Source of the DNA: G965247775 sp965247775
Lineage (GTDB): Bacteria > Chloroflexota > Dehalococcoidia > Bin125
NCBI GenBank assembly: GCA_965247775.1
Contig: OZ252031.1
Location: 2,717,975 to 2,781,974, forward strand
Length of the DNA stretch: 64,000 nt
Direction of reading: 5' to 3'
Made by a program: the position numbers and the translations under genes
Shown: piece after piece, positions 25,130 through 36,365 of the stretch
Layout of the letters: every line of letters begins with the position of its first letter
Numbering within the stretch: the first letter of the stretch is position 1
The notes under the pieces: model-generated
The model's database searches: none
Seen by the model: only the letters and a program-made list of their open reading frames with translations
What the model was told of the DNA's origin: nothing

Positions 25130-25175
25130 CGTGGCCGGCTCCTCGCTCTGCGTCGATTCGCCGATTGTGCGGGGG

Positions 25176-28100
25176 TCAGGCGCCCGCGACGGCGGCGGGA
25201 AGGGCCTCGATCTCGGCCCCCCCATGCTCGCCCAGGGTCCCGTTGAGCGCTTCCGCCAGCGCCCAGCTGGCCGTGCACGGGGGCAACTCCAGGGTGACGC
25301 GCTCGCCCACGCCATCGACGGTGAGGTGGGCGGGGTGGCTGCCGGGCGCTGCTCGCACGAGGCGCATGATCTCGTGTAGGCGCGCCTGATCGGCCTGATC
25401 GTCATCGGACTCGCGCAGGCGCACGCGCAGGGTCACGACCGCGCTCTCTCCACTCCGCCGGCGCGGCGCTGCGGGGGCCGGGGCGGATGCGGCCGGGACG
25501 GTGCGCGGACCGTCTTGGCCCGGCGCGGGTGGGGGTGGCGCGGGGGCGGCGGGAGGCGGCGCGGCGCGGCGGGCGGCGGCGCCTCCCGCGCCGTTCGCGT
25601 TGCCGTTGCGGCGACGGCGGGGCCCGCGCGACTCTCCCTGGGACCAGGCGGCAGGGTCTTCAGCCAGGCGTCCGGCCCCGTCGTCGGTCGCTTCCCAGGT
25701 GGTGGCGTTCTCGACGGCGACGGTCAGACGATCCCCACGCAGGCGGACGCGCGCGTGCACCAGGACGATGTCGCCGTCGCTCCAGAGTTCGCGCGTGAGG
25801 GCGTAGAGGTCGGGCCAGACGGTTAGCTCAACGGAGCCGGAGAGATCCTCCACCACGACGGCGGCGAAGGCGTCGCCTTTGCGCGTCGTGAGCGGTCGCA
25901 CCAGATTGACGGTGCCGGCCAGGATGACGTCCTGACCCTCGTGGTCGGCGCTGATCTCGGCGGCCTGCACCGTCACGTACGGCTCCAGCGATGCCGCCGC
26001 CGCCTGGAAGGGGTGCTGCGAAACGTAGGCGCCCAGCAGCTCCTTCTCCCACTGCAGCCGCTCGGCGCCGGTCACGTCAGCCTCGGCGACATCGTTGAGA
26101 CCGAGTTCGGGGCGTGGGGTGTCGACCTGCTCGCCGAAGAGGTCGAACATCGTCGTTTGGCCGCTCTCGCGCAGCTCGCGCTCACGCTGGGCCCGTCGCA
26201 CGATGCGGTCGATGCCGGCCAGCGCCGGCCCGCGCTCGACGAGACCGTCGAGTGCGCCGGCCTTGATCAGGCTCTCCAGGGCGCGCTTGTTGAGCGCGCG
26301 CAGATCGGCGCGGCGGCAGAGGTCCTCCAGGGTGGTGAACGTATCCTTGCTCTCGCGCACGGCCAGCAGCGCCTCGATGGCGCCGTGGCCGACGTTCTTG
26401 ACGTTGGCCAGGCCGAAGCGGATGCCGCGGCGGCCGTCGGGCAGGGCCTCGGTCTGGAAGGTGGCGCCGGAGCGATTCACGTCGGGCGGCAGCAAGGGGA
26501 TGCCGAGGCGGGCGCACTCGCCCGCCGCGAGGCCGATGCGGTCGCTGTTGTCGGAGGCGGCGCGGAGGACGGCGGTCATGTAGGCGACGGGGTGGTGCGC
26601 CTTCAGGTAGGCGGTCTGGTAGGCGATAGTGCCGTAGCAGACGGCGTGGGCCTTGTTGAAGGCGTAGCCCGCAAACGGCTCGACGAGATCGAAGACGGTG
26701 TTGGCATCGTCTGCGCTGTAGCCCAGCTCCTGCGCGCCCGCGATGAAGCGGCCGCGCTCCGCCTGCATCACTTCCGGGATCTTCTTGCCCATGGCCTTGC
26801 GCATAATGTCGGCCTGGCCCAGGGAGTAGCCGGCGAACTTGCGCGCGATCTGCAGCACCTGGTCCTGGTAGACGATCACGCCGTAGGTGGGGTCGAGGAT
26901 CTCGGAGAGGTCCGGGTGCGGGTAGGTGATCGCCTCGCGGCCGTGCTTGGAGCGGATGAAGCGCGGGATGTGCTCCATGGGGCCGGGGCGGTAGAGCGCG
27001 ACCATGGCCGCGAGATCGGCGAGCTGGGTGGGCTTGAGGTCCTGCACGTAGCGACGCATGCCGGAGGACTCGAGCTGGAAGACGCCGAAGGTCTCGCCGC
27101 GCGCGAGCAGCTGAAAAGTGCGCGCGTCGCCGTCGGGCAGCTGCAGGTAGTCGGGGCGCTGCCCGCTCTCCTCCTCCACGATGGCCACGGCCGCCTCCAG
27201 GATGGTGAGGTTGGTGAGGCCGAGGAAGTCCATCTTGAGGAGGCCGACCTGGGCGCACTGGTTCATGGCCCATTGGGTCATGGGGATGGCATCGCTGTCG
27301 TCGTTCTCCGAGCGCACGGGGCGTTGCAGGGGCACGTTTTCGACCAGCGGCTCGCGCGCGATGACGACGGCGGCGGCGTGGGTGCCGGCGTGGCGGGCGA
27401 CCCCCTCCAGCTTGCGCGCCTGGTCGAGAAGCTTGCGCACGTCCGGCTCGGCGTCATAGACGGCGCGCAGCTCCTGGCTGCCCTCCAGGGCGTCGTTCAG
27501 AGTGATGTTGAGTTGGTTGGGGACGAGCCGCGCCACTCGGTCGGCGTCGCCGAAGGACAGGCCCAGGGCGCGGCCGGTGTCGCGGATGGCGGCCTTCGCG
27601 CCCAGGGTGCCGAAGGTGATGATCTGCGCCACGCGGTCGTGGCCGTACTTCTCGCCGACGTAGCGGATGACCTCGTCGCGACGGTTGTCGGCGAAGTCCA
27701 TGTCGATGTCGGGCATCTCGCGGCGCTCGGCGTTGAGGAAGCGTTCGAAGACGAGATCGTGGGCCAGGGGGTCGATATCGGTGATGTCGAGGCAGTAGAG
27801 GATGATGCTGGCGGCGGCGCTGCCGCGGACGCCCATGGCGATGCGCTGCGCGCGGGCGAACTGGGCGAAGTCCCGCACGATGAGGAAGTATTCGGCGAAG
27901 CCGGTCTCCGCGACGACACCGAGTTCATCTTCGAGACGCTGGATCTGGGCCGCGCTGGGGGGAGCGCCGTAGCGCTGATCGAGCCCCTGGAAGCTGAGAT
28001 CGCGCAGGTGCTGCTGCGCGCTGGTGTTCGCGGGGAGGTCGGGGTCGGGGAGCTGGAGGCGGCCGAACTCCAACGCCACGTCGCAGCGTTCGGCGATGCG

Positions 28101-28889
28101 GGTGGTGGCCTCCAGCGCCTCCGGCAGGTCGGGGAAGCGCGCGCGCATCTCCTCCTCGTCGGCGAGGTAGAAGTCCTGGCCGTCCAGCTTGAAGCGGTCG
28201 GGCTGGTCCATGGTGGCGTTGGTGCCGATGCAGAGCAGCACCTCATGGGTGAGGGCGTCGTCGGGGGCGGCGTAGTGGGAGTCGTGCGTGGCGACGAGGG
28301 GGAGGTCCAGCTCGCGCCCCAACTCCACCAGCTTGGGGATGACCGGGGTGAACTTGGGGTCGTAGTGGTTCTGCAGCTCCAGGTAGTAGCGATCGGCAAA
28401 GACCTCGCGGTACCAGGCGGCGATGGCGCGGGCGTCGGCGTGGCGGGCCTCGCCCAGGGCCTTGTGCAGTTCGGACGAGGGGCAGCCGGAGAGGGCGATG
28501 AGGCCCTCGCTGTGGGCGGCCAGGCACTCCCGGTCGACGCGCGGCCGGTAGTAGAAGCCTTCCAGGTGGGCGCGACTGGCGAGAGCGATCAGGTTGCGCC
28601 ATCCGGTGGCGTTGCTGGCCAGGAGGGTCAGGTGCGAGAAGTCGCTGCGGGCCTGGGCGTCGCGGTCGGACATCTTGCCGCCGGCGACGTAGGCTTCCAT
28701 GCCCAGCAGCGGATGGACGCCGGCCTGCTTGCCCGCTGTGTAGAAGTCGATCGCGCCGTAGAGGTTGCCATGGTCGGTGATGGCCATCGCCTCTTGCCCC
28801 AGATCGACGGCGCGTGCCATGAGCGCGTCGATCTTGGCGAGACCGTCGAGGAGGCTGAACTCGGTGTGGGTGTGCAGGTGCGCGAACAT
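25176..28889 (-). CDS. dnaE: DNA polymerase III alpha subunit
   Basis: A 1237-residue replicative polymerase of the DnaE1 type. The N-terminal PHP domain has FAHLHTHTEFSLLDG and ITDHGNLYG with the metal-binding His residues retained. The polymerase core carries PDIDMDFADNRRDEV (catalytic Asp pair). The helix-hairpin-helix region and OB-fold (VILAGTVNLVRPLTTRKGD) follow. Between the OB fold and the final small domain is a 70-residue Arg/Ala/Pro-rich linker (about 1085-1155). ATG 28889 begins the PHP domain directly; no Shine-Dalgarno is seen and a TACCCT -10-like element is only about 14 bases upstream, so the leader may be very short. Confidence 0.97.
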   Translation of the reverse strand: MFAHLHTHTEFSLLDGLAKIDALMARAVDLGQEAMAITDHGNLYGAIDFYTAGKQAGVHPLLGMEAYVAGGKMSDRDAQARSDFSHLTLLASNATGWRNLIALASRAHLEGFYYRPRVDRECLAAHSEGLIALSGCPSSELHKALGEARHADARAIAAWYREVFADRYYLELQNHYDPKFTPVIPKLVELGRELDLPLVATHDSHYAAPDDALTHEVLLCIGTNATMDQPDRFKLDGQDFYLADEEEMRARFPDLPEALEATTRIAERCDVALEFGRLQLPDPDLPANTSAQQHLRDLSFQGLDQRYGAPPSAAQIQRLEDELGVVAETGFAEYFLIVRDFAQFARAQRIAMGVRGSAAASIILYCLDITDIDPLAHDLVFERFLNAERREMPDIDMDFADNRRDEVIRYVGEKYGHDRVAQIITFGTLGAKAAIRDTGRALGLSFGDADRVARLVPNQLNITLNDALEGSQELRAVYDAEPDVRKLLDQARKLEGVARHAGTHAAAVVIAREPLVENVPLQRPVRSENDDSDAIPMTQWAMNQCAQVGLLKMDFLGLTNLTILEAAVAIVEEESGQRPDYLQLPDGDARTFQLLARGETFGVFQLESSGMRRYVQDLKPTQLADLAAMVALYRPGPMEHIPRFIRSKHGREAITYPHPDLSEILDPTYGVIVYQDQVLQIARKFAGYSLGQADIMRKAMGKKIPEVMQAERGRFIAGAQELGYSADDANTVFDLVEPFAGYAFNKAHAVCYGTIAYQTAYLKAHHPVAYMTAVLRAASDNSDRIGLAAGECARLGIPLLPPDVNRSGATFQTEALPDGRRGIRFGLANVKNVGHGAIEALLAVRESKDTFTTLEDLCRRADLRALNKRALESLIKAGALDGLVERGPALAGIDRIVRRAQRERELRESGQTTMFDLFGEQVDTPRPELGLNDVAEADVTGAERLQWEKELLGAYVSQHPFQAAAASLEPYVTVQAAEISADHEGQDVILAGTVNLVRPLTTRKGDAFAAVVVEDLSGSVELTVWPDLYALTRELWSDGDIVLVHARVRLRGDRLTVAVENATTWEATDDGAGRLAEDPAAWSQGESRGPRRRRNGNANGAGGAAARRAAPPPAAPAPPPPAPGQDGPRTVPAASAPAPAAPRRRSGESAVVTLRVRLRESDDDQADQARLHEIMRLVRAAPGSHPAHLTVDGVGERVTLELPPCTASWALAEALNGTLGEHGGAEIEALPAAVAGA

Positions 28890-28922
28890 CGGGTGTTGGG
28901 GCAGGGTAGCAAGGCGCCCGGC

Positions 28923-28952
28923 GCGCGCTGCGGGCGCTTATGCGCAGCGCGC
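28923..28952. terminator. GC-rich hairpin between lysC and dnaE
   Basis: Perfect 10-base inverted repeat GCGCGCTGCG / CGCAGCGCGC with a 10-base loop in the 83-base gap after lysC. It could slow or end the thrB-lysC transcript before dnaE. It lacks a U-tract, so a Rho-assisted terminator or simple stem is as likely. Confidence 0.35.
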
Positions 28953-28972
28953 CAGATCGGGCGGGATGCGGC

Positions 28973-30219
<1,247 letters not shown>

Positions 30220-30223
<4 letters not shown>

Positions 30224-31125
30224 GCGGTCTCACTGGTGGGGAGGAGCGTGGCGCCGTCCGGACAGGGCTGGGCGACGAAGGCGCGGCCGGGGATATCGAA
30301 GGCGTGGGCCGCATCGGCCAGGGCCTGGCTGACGCTTTCGGCGCGCGCCGGGGCGGTGAGCGCCATGACGGTGGAGCCGCCGCCGGAGAGGTAGGCGGCA
30401 TAGGCGCCGGCCTCTTCGGCGGCGCGAAAGAAGTCGTACATGCGTGGGAATAGCTCGCTGCGCGGGCGCTGGTGCAGACGTTCGTCGCTGGCCTCTCGCA
30501 GCGCCTCCCAGCGCCCCGTGGCGAGCGCGGCGATCAACAGGGCGGCGTGGCTGCTGTTGTGCACCGCGTCCTCGCGGCTGAGGCGTTTGGGCAGGAGGGC
30601 CCGCGTTTCGTGCGTGGGCATCGAGAAGTCCGGCGTGAAGCCGGCGCAGGTGACGCCCCCCGGCAGCGGTACGGGGACGCGCGCCACGCCCGAGTTCCCG
30701 ATCGCGACGACTTGCAGCCCGCCGAACAGCGCCGGGGCAATGTTGTCGGCGTGGCCCTCCAGGTCGGCGCCCAGGCGCAGCAAGCTGTCGGCGCTGAGGG
30801 GGTCGCCGAGGAGGGCGTTCGCAGCGACCAGGCCGGCGGCGCGGGCGGCCGCGCTGGCGCCGAGGCCGCGGCCGAGCGGGATCTCGCTCTGGGCGTCGAT
30901 GCGCAGGTGGGCGGGCGGCGTTTGCCCGGCATAGCGATAGGCGGCTTGTAGGGCGTGCGTGATCATCTTGCGCAGGGGCTGGGGCCGCGCGCGCGATCCC
31001 TCGGGGGCGCCGACGCGCACCGTGACCTGCACGAAAAGCGAGACGGCCATGCCCACGGCGTCGAAGCCGGGGCCGAGGTTGGCCGTGGTGGCCGGAACGC
31101 GCACGGAGACGAGGGAAGCGTTCAT
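30220..31125 (-). CDS. thrB: homoserine kinase
   Basis: A 301-residue GHMP kinase that phosphorylates homoserine on the threonine branch. Motif 1 is VRVPATTANLGPGFDAVGMA, the ATP-binding loop is PLGRGLGASAAARAAGLVAANALL, and the C-terminal motif 3 is AYLSGGGSTVMAL. ATG at 31125 starts right before the conserved block. It precedes lysC with ATGA overlap. The promoter TTGCCC-N18-TAGACT lies so close that the leader is about 10 bases and lacks a Shine-Dalgarno, which suggests near-leaderless translation. Confidence 0.94.
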
Positions 31126-31141
31126 GGTGGGGACCGCTGCG

Positions 31142-31171
31142 AGTCTATGGTCGTCCGCGGAGGCAGGGCAA
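31142..31171 (-). promoter_or_regulatory. putative thrB-lysC promoter
   Basis: On the minus strand TTGCCC (31171-31166), 18-base spacer, TAGACT (31147-31142). The predicted start site is near 31135, about 10 bases before the thrB ATG. Confidence 0.6.
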
Positions 31172-31278
31172 TCGCCGCGGTGACCGTGGCGGGCCTGGCC
31201 GTCGGCGTACACTCGGAGGGAGGCCCGGCGGGCGTCCGCCGGCGAGGTCCGGCGCCCCAGCGTGGGAAAAGGACGACG

Positions 31279-32462
31279 ATGGACGACGTGGTAATCGTGG
31301 GCGGCGCGCGGACGGCGATCGGGCGCTTCGGGGGCGGCTTTCTCAAGACAGGGGCGCCGGCGCTGGGGGCCGCGGCGATCCGGGCGGCCCTGGAGCGGTC
31401 GGGGCTGGAGCCGGGCCAGGTGGACCAGGTGGTGCTGGGCTGCGCGGGCCAGTTCGGCGCGGACGCCTACCTGGCGCGGACGGCCGCGGTGGGAGCGGGC
31501 TTGCCGGAGCACGTGCCGGCGTACACCGTGAACCGGCTCTGCGGCAGCGGCCTGGAGGCGATCAACACCGCGGCGCGCTGGCTCGAGACCGGCGACGCGG
31601 ACGTCGTGGTGGCGGGCGGCAGCGAGAACATGAGCCGCTACCCGTACCTGCTGGAGGACGTGCGCTGGGGCAGGCGCATGGGCGATGGGCAGATGACCGA
31701 CGGGCTGACTCAGATCCTCAACGACCCCTTCAACCGCTACCACATGGGCGTCACGGCGGAGAACCTGGTCATGCAGTGGCAGCTGGCGCGCGCGAGGAGC
31801 TGGATGAGCACGCAGTGACCAGCCACCAGCGCGCCGTGGCCGCGATCGATGCGGGGCGATTCGCGGAGGAGATCGTGCCGGTGGAGGTCACGCAAGGCCG
31901 CAAGACGCTCGTGATCGATACGGACGAGCATCCCCGGCGCGACGCCAGCATGGAGGGCATGGGTGCCTTGCGCCCCGCTTTCAAACCGGACGGGGAGGTC
32001 ACGGCCGGCAACGCCAGCGGTATCAACGACGCGGCGGCGGCCGTGATCATGACGACCGCCGCCAAAGCGGAGGCGCTGGGGGTGCGGCCGCTGCTGCGCC
32101 TCGTCAGCCGGGGCAACTCCGGCGTGGACCCGACGATCATGGGCACGGGGCCCATCCCCGCGACCGAGCAGGCGATGGAGCGCAGCGGGCTGGCGCCGGA
32201 CGACATGGACGTCGTGGAACTGAACGAGGCGTTCTCGTCGGTGGCGCTGGTCTGCTCGCGGGAGCTGGGGTTGGACGCGGACAAGACGAACCCTAACGGT
32301 GGTGCGGTGGCGCTGGGCCACCCGGTGGGCGCCACCGGCGCGATCCTGACGGTGAAGACGCTGCACCACCTGCAGCGGACGGGTGGACGCTACGGCCTGG
32401 TCACGCTCTGCGTCGGCGGGGGGCAGGGGATCGCCACGATCGTCGAGCGGATCGACAACTAG
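31279..32462 (+). pseudogene. acetyl-CoA acetyltransferase (thiolase), frameshifted
   Basis: Two overlapping frames together spell one thiolase of about 393 residues, the normal family length. Frame one (ATG 31279, after GGGAAAAGG) gives VIVGGARTAIGRFGG and NRLCGSGLEA with nucleophile Cys88, and ends prematurely at 31818. Frame two resumes at REELDEHAVTSHQRA and carries NASGINDAAAAV, NEAFSSVAL, GHPVGATGA and the second catalytic Cys in LCVGGGQG. The break lies in the alternating GC run at 31786-31794. Removing two bases restores QLAREELDEH exactly. Either a slippage mutation inactivated a recently functional gene or the base call is wrong. All catalytic residues are otherwise intact. Confidence 0.88.
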
Positions 32463-33112
32463 CGGAGCGGCGGTTCCTCCACCGCTGCCCCGTAGCCGAT
32501 GCGGGCGAGGCGGCCGGCGACCAGGGTCCAGGCCCCCTCGATAACGAGGGGGAGCGGCGCGGCGGCATCGATGGTCTTAATGCGATCGGGCTCGGCCAGG
32601 GCCAGGCGCTTGAAGCCTTCCAGGACGCGGGCGTGGAAGTGGTGCGTTTCGCGCCCGAGGCGGTCGAAGGCCTCGGCGCGCGCGCGCGCCATCCCCTCGG
32701 CGACCGGCACGTCGAGGAAGAGGGTCAGATTGGGCGTCGTGCCGCCGGTCGCCTCCCGATTGAGCCGGGTGAGGAGTTCGAGGTCCAGGCCGCGGCCGTA
32801 GCCCTGATAGGCGATGGTGGAGTCGAGATAGCGGTCGCAGATGACGACGGCGCCGCGCGCCAGCGCGGGCCGCACGACGCGATCGACGTGGTCCGTGCGG
32901 TCGGCGAGGAAGAGGAAGAGTTCCGCCCAGGCGCTGGGCGGGTCGGTGGTCTGGAACAGGGTTTGACGGATGCTCGCGCCGAGGCTGGTTCCCCCGGGCT
33001 CGAAGGTGCTGACGACTTCCGCGTCGAGGCGCCCGGCGCGCTCGCGCAGGGCCTCCGCGACGGCGGTCTTGCCGGCGCCTTCGCCGCCTTCGATGCTGAT
33101 GAAGAAGGCCAC
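32459..33112 (-). CDS. tmk: thymidylate kinase
   Basis: A 217-residue dTMP kinase. P-loop FISIEGGEGAGKT at residues 4-16, TFEPGGTSLG (DRx/EPGGT substrate loop), and CDRYLDSTIAYQGYGRG. The lid region includes ARARAEAFDRLGRETHHFH. It feeds dTTP synthesis. Its stop codon lies in a CTAG that also ends the thiolase frame on the opposite strand. The R3H ATPase gene precedes it by 26 bases. Confidence 0.93.
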   Translation of the reverse strand: MAFFISIEGGEGAGKTAVAEALRERAGRLDAEVVSTFEPGGTSLGASIRQTLFQTTDPPSAWAELFLFLADRTDHVDRVVRPALARGAVVICDRYLDSTIAYQGYGRGLDLELLTRLNREATGGTTPNLTLFLDVPVAEGMARARAEAFDRLGRETHHFHARVLEGFKRLALAEPDRIKTIDAAAPLPLVIEGAWTLVAGRLARIGYGAAVEEPPLR

Positions 33113-33138
33113 GTTCGTCCGTCCGCCGCTGCGCCCGG

Positions 33139-34767
33139 TCAGCTCTTGAAGAGCCGAACGCGGCGGTGTGGATCCCGACCCTTGCTGGTGGAGTCGAGTT
33201 CGGAGCGTTCCGCCAGCTGGTGCTGCAGCCGGCGGATGTAGGCGCTCTGCGGGCCCAGCTCCACGGCGCTCTCCTCGCCGGCCGCGACGGCCTCGATGGC
33301 GTCTTCCGCTTCGGCCAGGGCGCTGGTGACGGGGTCGAACGCGCCTTGCCCCTGGGCGAGGGCGCGCAGGCTCTGCGCCATCTGTCCGACGGTGTTGTGC
33401 TTGAGCACGAAGATCGGCAGCCCGCTGGCTTCGGCGGCACGGACGGGGCCGGGGCGGCGGCGGAAGATGGAGCGGAGGGTCATCATGGCGTCGGCGCTCT
33501 CGACCTCGGGGACGACGGAGGCGTTGACGCCGGACTCGCGGATGGCGTCGTGGAGACGCGCGGGGGAGACGCCGAAGGGGTAGATGCGCCGGTGGGGGCC
33601 GCCCGGCGCCAGGCGCACGGGCGCGCGTTCCACCAGCGCGGGCTCGCGGGGCGCGCCGGCGGGCGTGGCGGCGCGCTCGTGGCGGCGCTCGACGCTGTGC
33701 ACCTCGCCCTCGTCGTCCATCTCGCGCACGAGCGCTTCCACGGACTCGCCGCGGAGCAGCGCATCCACGGTGCGGGCGACGTCGCGGTGGATGGAGACGC
33801 GGTGGAAGGACTGGATCTCCACGAGGATCTCGAAGGTCGGCGGGGCCTTGCGTTCCAGCACGGACTTGCGGGTGTGCCGTCGCCGGGCCTCCTCGTCCGA
33901 GAGGGTGACAGTCTGGATGCCGCCCACCAGGTCGGCCAGGGTGGGGTTCATCATGAGGTTGGCGAGGGTGTTCCCGTGCGCGGTGGCCACCAGTTGGACG
34001 CCGCGCTCGGCGATGGTGCGCGCCGCCTGGGCCTCCAGCTCGGTGCCGATTTCATCGATGATGATGACCTCCGGCATGTGGTTCTCGACGGCCTCCACCA
34101 TGACGGCGTGCTGGCGCGCCGGCGTGGGTACCTGCATGCGTCGCGCCCGGCCGATGCCGGAGTGGGGGATATCGCCGTCCCCGGCGATCTCGTTGGAGGT
34201 ATCGACAACGATCACGCGTCTGTCCGCTTCGGAGAGGACGCGCGCGACTTCGCGCAGCATGGTGGTCTTGCCGACGCCGGGGCGGCCCAAGAGGAGGATA
34301 CTCCCGCCGGAGTGGACCAAGTCGTCGATGACTTGCACGGTGCCGTAGACGGCGCGGCCGACCCGCAAGGTGAGCGCGACGATATCGCCGCGCCGGTTGC
34401 GGATGCAGGAGATGCGATGCAGGGTGCGGGTGATGCCGGCGCGGTTGTCGGCGCCGAAGTCGCCCAGCTGCCGCACGACGGCGTCGAGGTCGGCGCGGGT
34501 AACCTCAGCTTCTCGCAAGAGAACCTCGCCGTCCGGGTAGCGGGCCGACGGGGCCCGCCCGAGGTCCATCACGATCTCGAGCAGACGGGCGTTGTCGCCG
34601 TGGGCCTCGATGGCGTCCTGCAGACGGGGCGGGAGCACCGCGAGCAGGGCTTCCAGGTCGTCGGTGATGCCCTCCCGGGTGTCGAGGGCGGGGGGCGGGT
34701 CAATGGGGCCGGCGCGCGCGCGCTCCCCGTCTGGTGGGGGGTGGGGCAGGGGGCCGGGCTCTTGCAC
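33139..34767 (-). CDS. Ycf45-like AAA ATPase with R3H domain
   Basis: A 542-residue protein. The ATPase part (about residues 30-330) has Walker A LLLGRPGVGKTTM, VVDTSNEIAGDGDIPH, Walker B IIIDEIGTELEAQ and a TAHGNTLANLMMNP sensor region, as in Ycf45/SpoIIIAA-like ATPases. A Met/Arg linker and a second small domain follow. The C-terminus is a nucleic-acid-binding R3H domain (YIRRLQHQLAERSELDSTS, with the R-x3-H core RRLQH). The start is GTG at 34767. Role unknown; the R3H domain suggests single-stranded DNA or RNA binding. It sits upstream of tmk. Confidence 0.88.
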   Translation of the reverse strand: MQEPGPLPHPPPDGERARAGPIDPPPALDTREGITDDLEALLAVLPPRLQDAIEAHGDNARLLEIVMDLGRAPSARYPDGEVLLREAEVTRADLDAVVRQLGDFGADNRAGITRTLHRISCIRNRRGDIVALTLRVGRAVYGTVQVIDDLVHSGGSILLLGRPGVGKTTMLREVARVLSEADRRVIVVDTSNEIAGDGDIPHSGIGRARRMQVPTPARQHAVMVEAVENHMPEVIIIDEIGTELEAQAARTIAERGVQLVATAHGNTLANLMMNPTLADLVGGIQTVTLSDEEARRRHTRKSVLERKAPPTFEILVEIQSFHRVSIHRDVARTVDALLRGESVEALVREMDDEGEVHSVERRHERAATPAGAPREPALVERAPVRLAPGGPHRRIYPFGVSPARLHDAIRESGVNASVVPEVESADAMMTLRSIFRRRPGPVRAAEASGLPIFVLKHNTVGQMAQSLRALAQGQGAFDPVTSALAEAEDAIEAVAAGEESAVELGPQSAYIRRLQHQLAERSELDSTSKGRDPHRRVRLFKS

Positions 34768-34778
34768 GGGGGACGATC

Positions 34779-35723
34779 CTACTGGATCACGGGGCGTGGG
34801 CTGCCTTTAACGGATCGCTCGGCCAGCTGCAGGCGCCGGGTGCGTTGCGCGATGGGCCGCACGAGCAGGTCATAGCGCGCGCGTTCCTCGAAGCCGCAGT
34901 CGTTGAGGCTGCGCAGCAAGGCGCCGGCGTAGGCTGGGGCCAGGATCTGGAGGCGGCGTCCGGCGGCGTCCTGGGCGAGGAGGGCGGCCGCGCTCTGGGC
35001 CGCTGCGGCGGCTTCCGCGCCGAGCACGGTGGCGCGGAGGGAGCGCTCGCCGCGATGCACGCGCAGGAAAGCCTCGAGCCCTTGGCCGTCGGGGCCAGGC
35101 CGCACCCACTCGCGCCCGCCCCGGCCGAGAGGATCGAGGGCCGCGCGCCATTCGCCCGGGGAGAGGGCGGTCTGCCAGCGGACCTCCTGGGGCACCTGGC
35201 GGCAGTAGAGGCGGAAGAGGTCGTGGTGGTCGCTGCGGCGGCGCGGGCGCCAGCCTTGGGCGACGCCGGTGACGGGGCCGCGGGCGTCGAGTAGGAGTTC
35301 CTGGGTCACGGGCAGGAAGCCCTCGCGGCGGGCCGCCTCGGCCGCTGGGCTCTCGGGCGGCAGGCGCAGGAAGAGGCGATGGGCGCCGTGCGCCCCGGCC
35401 GTGGCGACACAGCGCTCGAGCAGATCCAGGACGAAGGCCTCGCGCCGGAGCGCCAGCACCAGGGCATCGATTTCCCAGGCCGCCTGGCCCCGCCGGGGCT
35501 GGACCGCGGCCAGGCCCAGCAAGGTGCCGCGCTCGCGGCTGATCCAGACCCGCGGGCGGCCGGGCAGCAGGCAGCTTTGCAGCAGGCGGCCGAAGCGCGG
35601 TCGCGCCTGGGCGGCGCGATCGCCGTGGATGAGCGTGACGGCGTGGTTGGGGTGGACTCGCCGGCCGGCCAGGGTCAGGACGGGCAGATCGGTCAGGTTG
35701 AGGACGCGGGTATTGGTGCTCAC
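34779..35723 (-). CDS. GNAT-fold-like hypothetical protein
   Basis: A 314-residue protein that looks like two weakly conserved GNAT halves. Signs are WISRERGTLLGLAAVQPRRGQAAWEIDALVL, then RLFLRLPPESPAAEAARREGFLPVTQELLL, the typical last strands of an acetyltransferase ending with 'GF..'. A second half ends SLNDCGFEERARYDLLVRPI. No acetyl-CoA P-loop (Q/RxxGxG/A) is convincing. GTG at 35723 overlaps the pdxT stop (GTGA). Function not known. Confidence 0.6.
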   Translation of the reverse strand: MSTNTRVLNLTDLPVLTLAGRRVHPNHAVTLIHGDRAAQARPRFGRLLQSCLLPGRPRVWISRERGTLLGLAAVQPRRGQAAWEIDALVLALRREAFVLDLLERCVATAGAHGAHRLFLRLPPESPAAEAARREGFLPVTQELLLDARGPVTGVAQGWRPRRRSDHHDLFRLYCRQVPQEVRWQTALSPGEWRAALDPLGRGGREWVRPGPDGQGLEAFLRVHRGERSLRATVLGAEAAAAAQSAAALLAQDAAGRRLQILAPAYAGALLRSLNDCGFEERARYDLLVRPIAQRTRRLQLAERSVKGSPRPVIQ

Positions 35724-36355
35724 GCGACCCCCTTGCCCCGGACGGCCGCCGGCGCCGCCCCGGCGCCGGGCACGACAGCGTCCAGGAAATAGGCGTGCCA
35801 GCGACGGTCGGGCGTCAGCTCCGGATGGAAGGTCGTCGCGAGCAGGTGCGCCGTGCGCACGGCCACAGGTGTGTCCTCGTGCCGCATCAGCACCGTGACG
35901 CCGGCCCCGACCCGCCGGATGCGCGGCGCGCGGATGAAGATCGCGTGGTAGGGCGGGTAGCTTCCGTCGGAGGCGGTGGGCAGGCAGGAGGCCGCGAGAT
36001 CCGTTTCGAAGGAATCGATCTGGCGTCCGTAGGCGTTGCGCTCGACGGTCATGGGCAGCAGCCCCAGCGGGGGGCGGTCCAGGCCGGGCACGTCATCGGC
36101 CAGGAGGATGGCGCCTGCGCAGGTTCCCCAGACGGGCAGGCCGGCCTGCCCCAGCCGGCGCACCGGCTCGTGCAGGCCGTAGGCGAGCATCAGGCGCGCG
36201 ATCGTGGTGGACTCGCCGCCGGGGATGATCAACCCATCGAGCCCGTCGAGGTGCGCGGCCCGGCGCACCTCCCGCGCCTCTGCAGCGAGCGCGCGCAGAT
36301 GGCGCGCGTGCTCGCGGAAGTCGCCCTGCAGCGCCAGGACTCCGATTCTACGCAT
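35720..36355 (-). CDS. pdxT: pyridoxal 5'-phosphate synthase glutaminase subunit PdxT
   Basis: A 211-residue class I glutaminase that hydrolyses glutamine and channels ammonia to PdxS. It begins RRIGVLALQGDFREH, with GLIIPGGESTTIARL, nucleophile Cys in VWGTCAGAILLA, and a His/Glu pair in TTFHPELTPD. The start ATG is 10 bases after the pdxS stop. A GNAT-like gene overlaps its 3' end. Confidence 0.95.
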   Translation of the reverse strand: MRRIGVLALQGDFREHARHLRALAAEAREVRRAAHLDGLDGLIIPGGESTTIARLMLAYGLHEPVRRLGQAGLPVWGTCAGAILLADDVPGLDRPPLGLLPMTVERNAYGRQIDSFETDLAASCLPTASDGSYPPYHAIFIRAPRIRRVGAGVTVLMRHEDTPVAVRTAHLLATTFHPELTPDRRWHAYFLDAVVPGAGAAPAAVRGKGVA

Positions 36356-36365
36356 CAGCGTGCGG

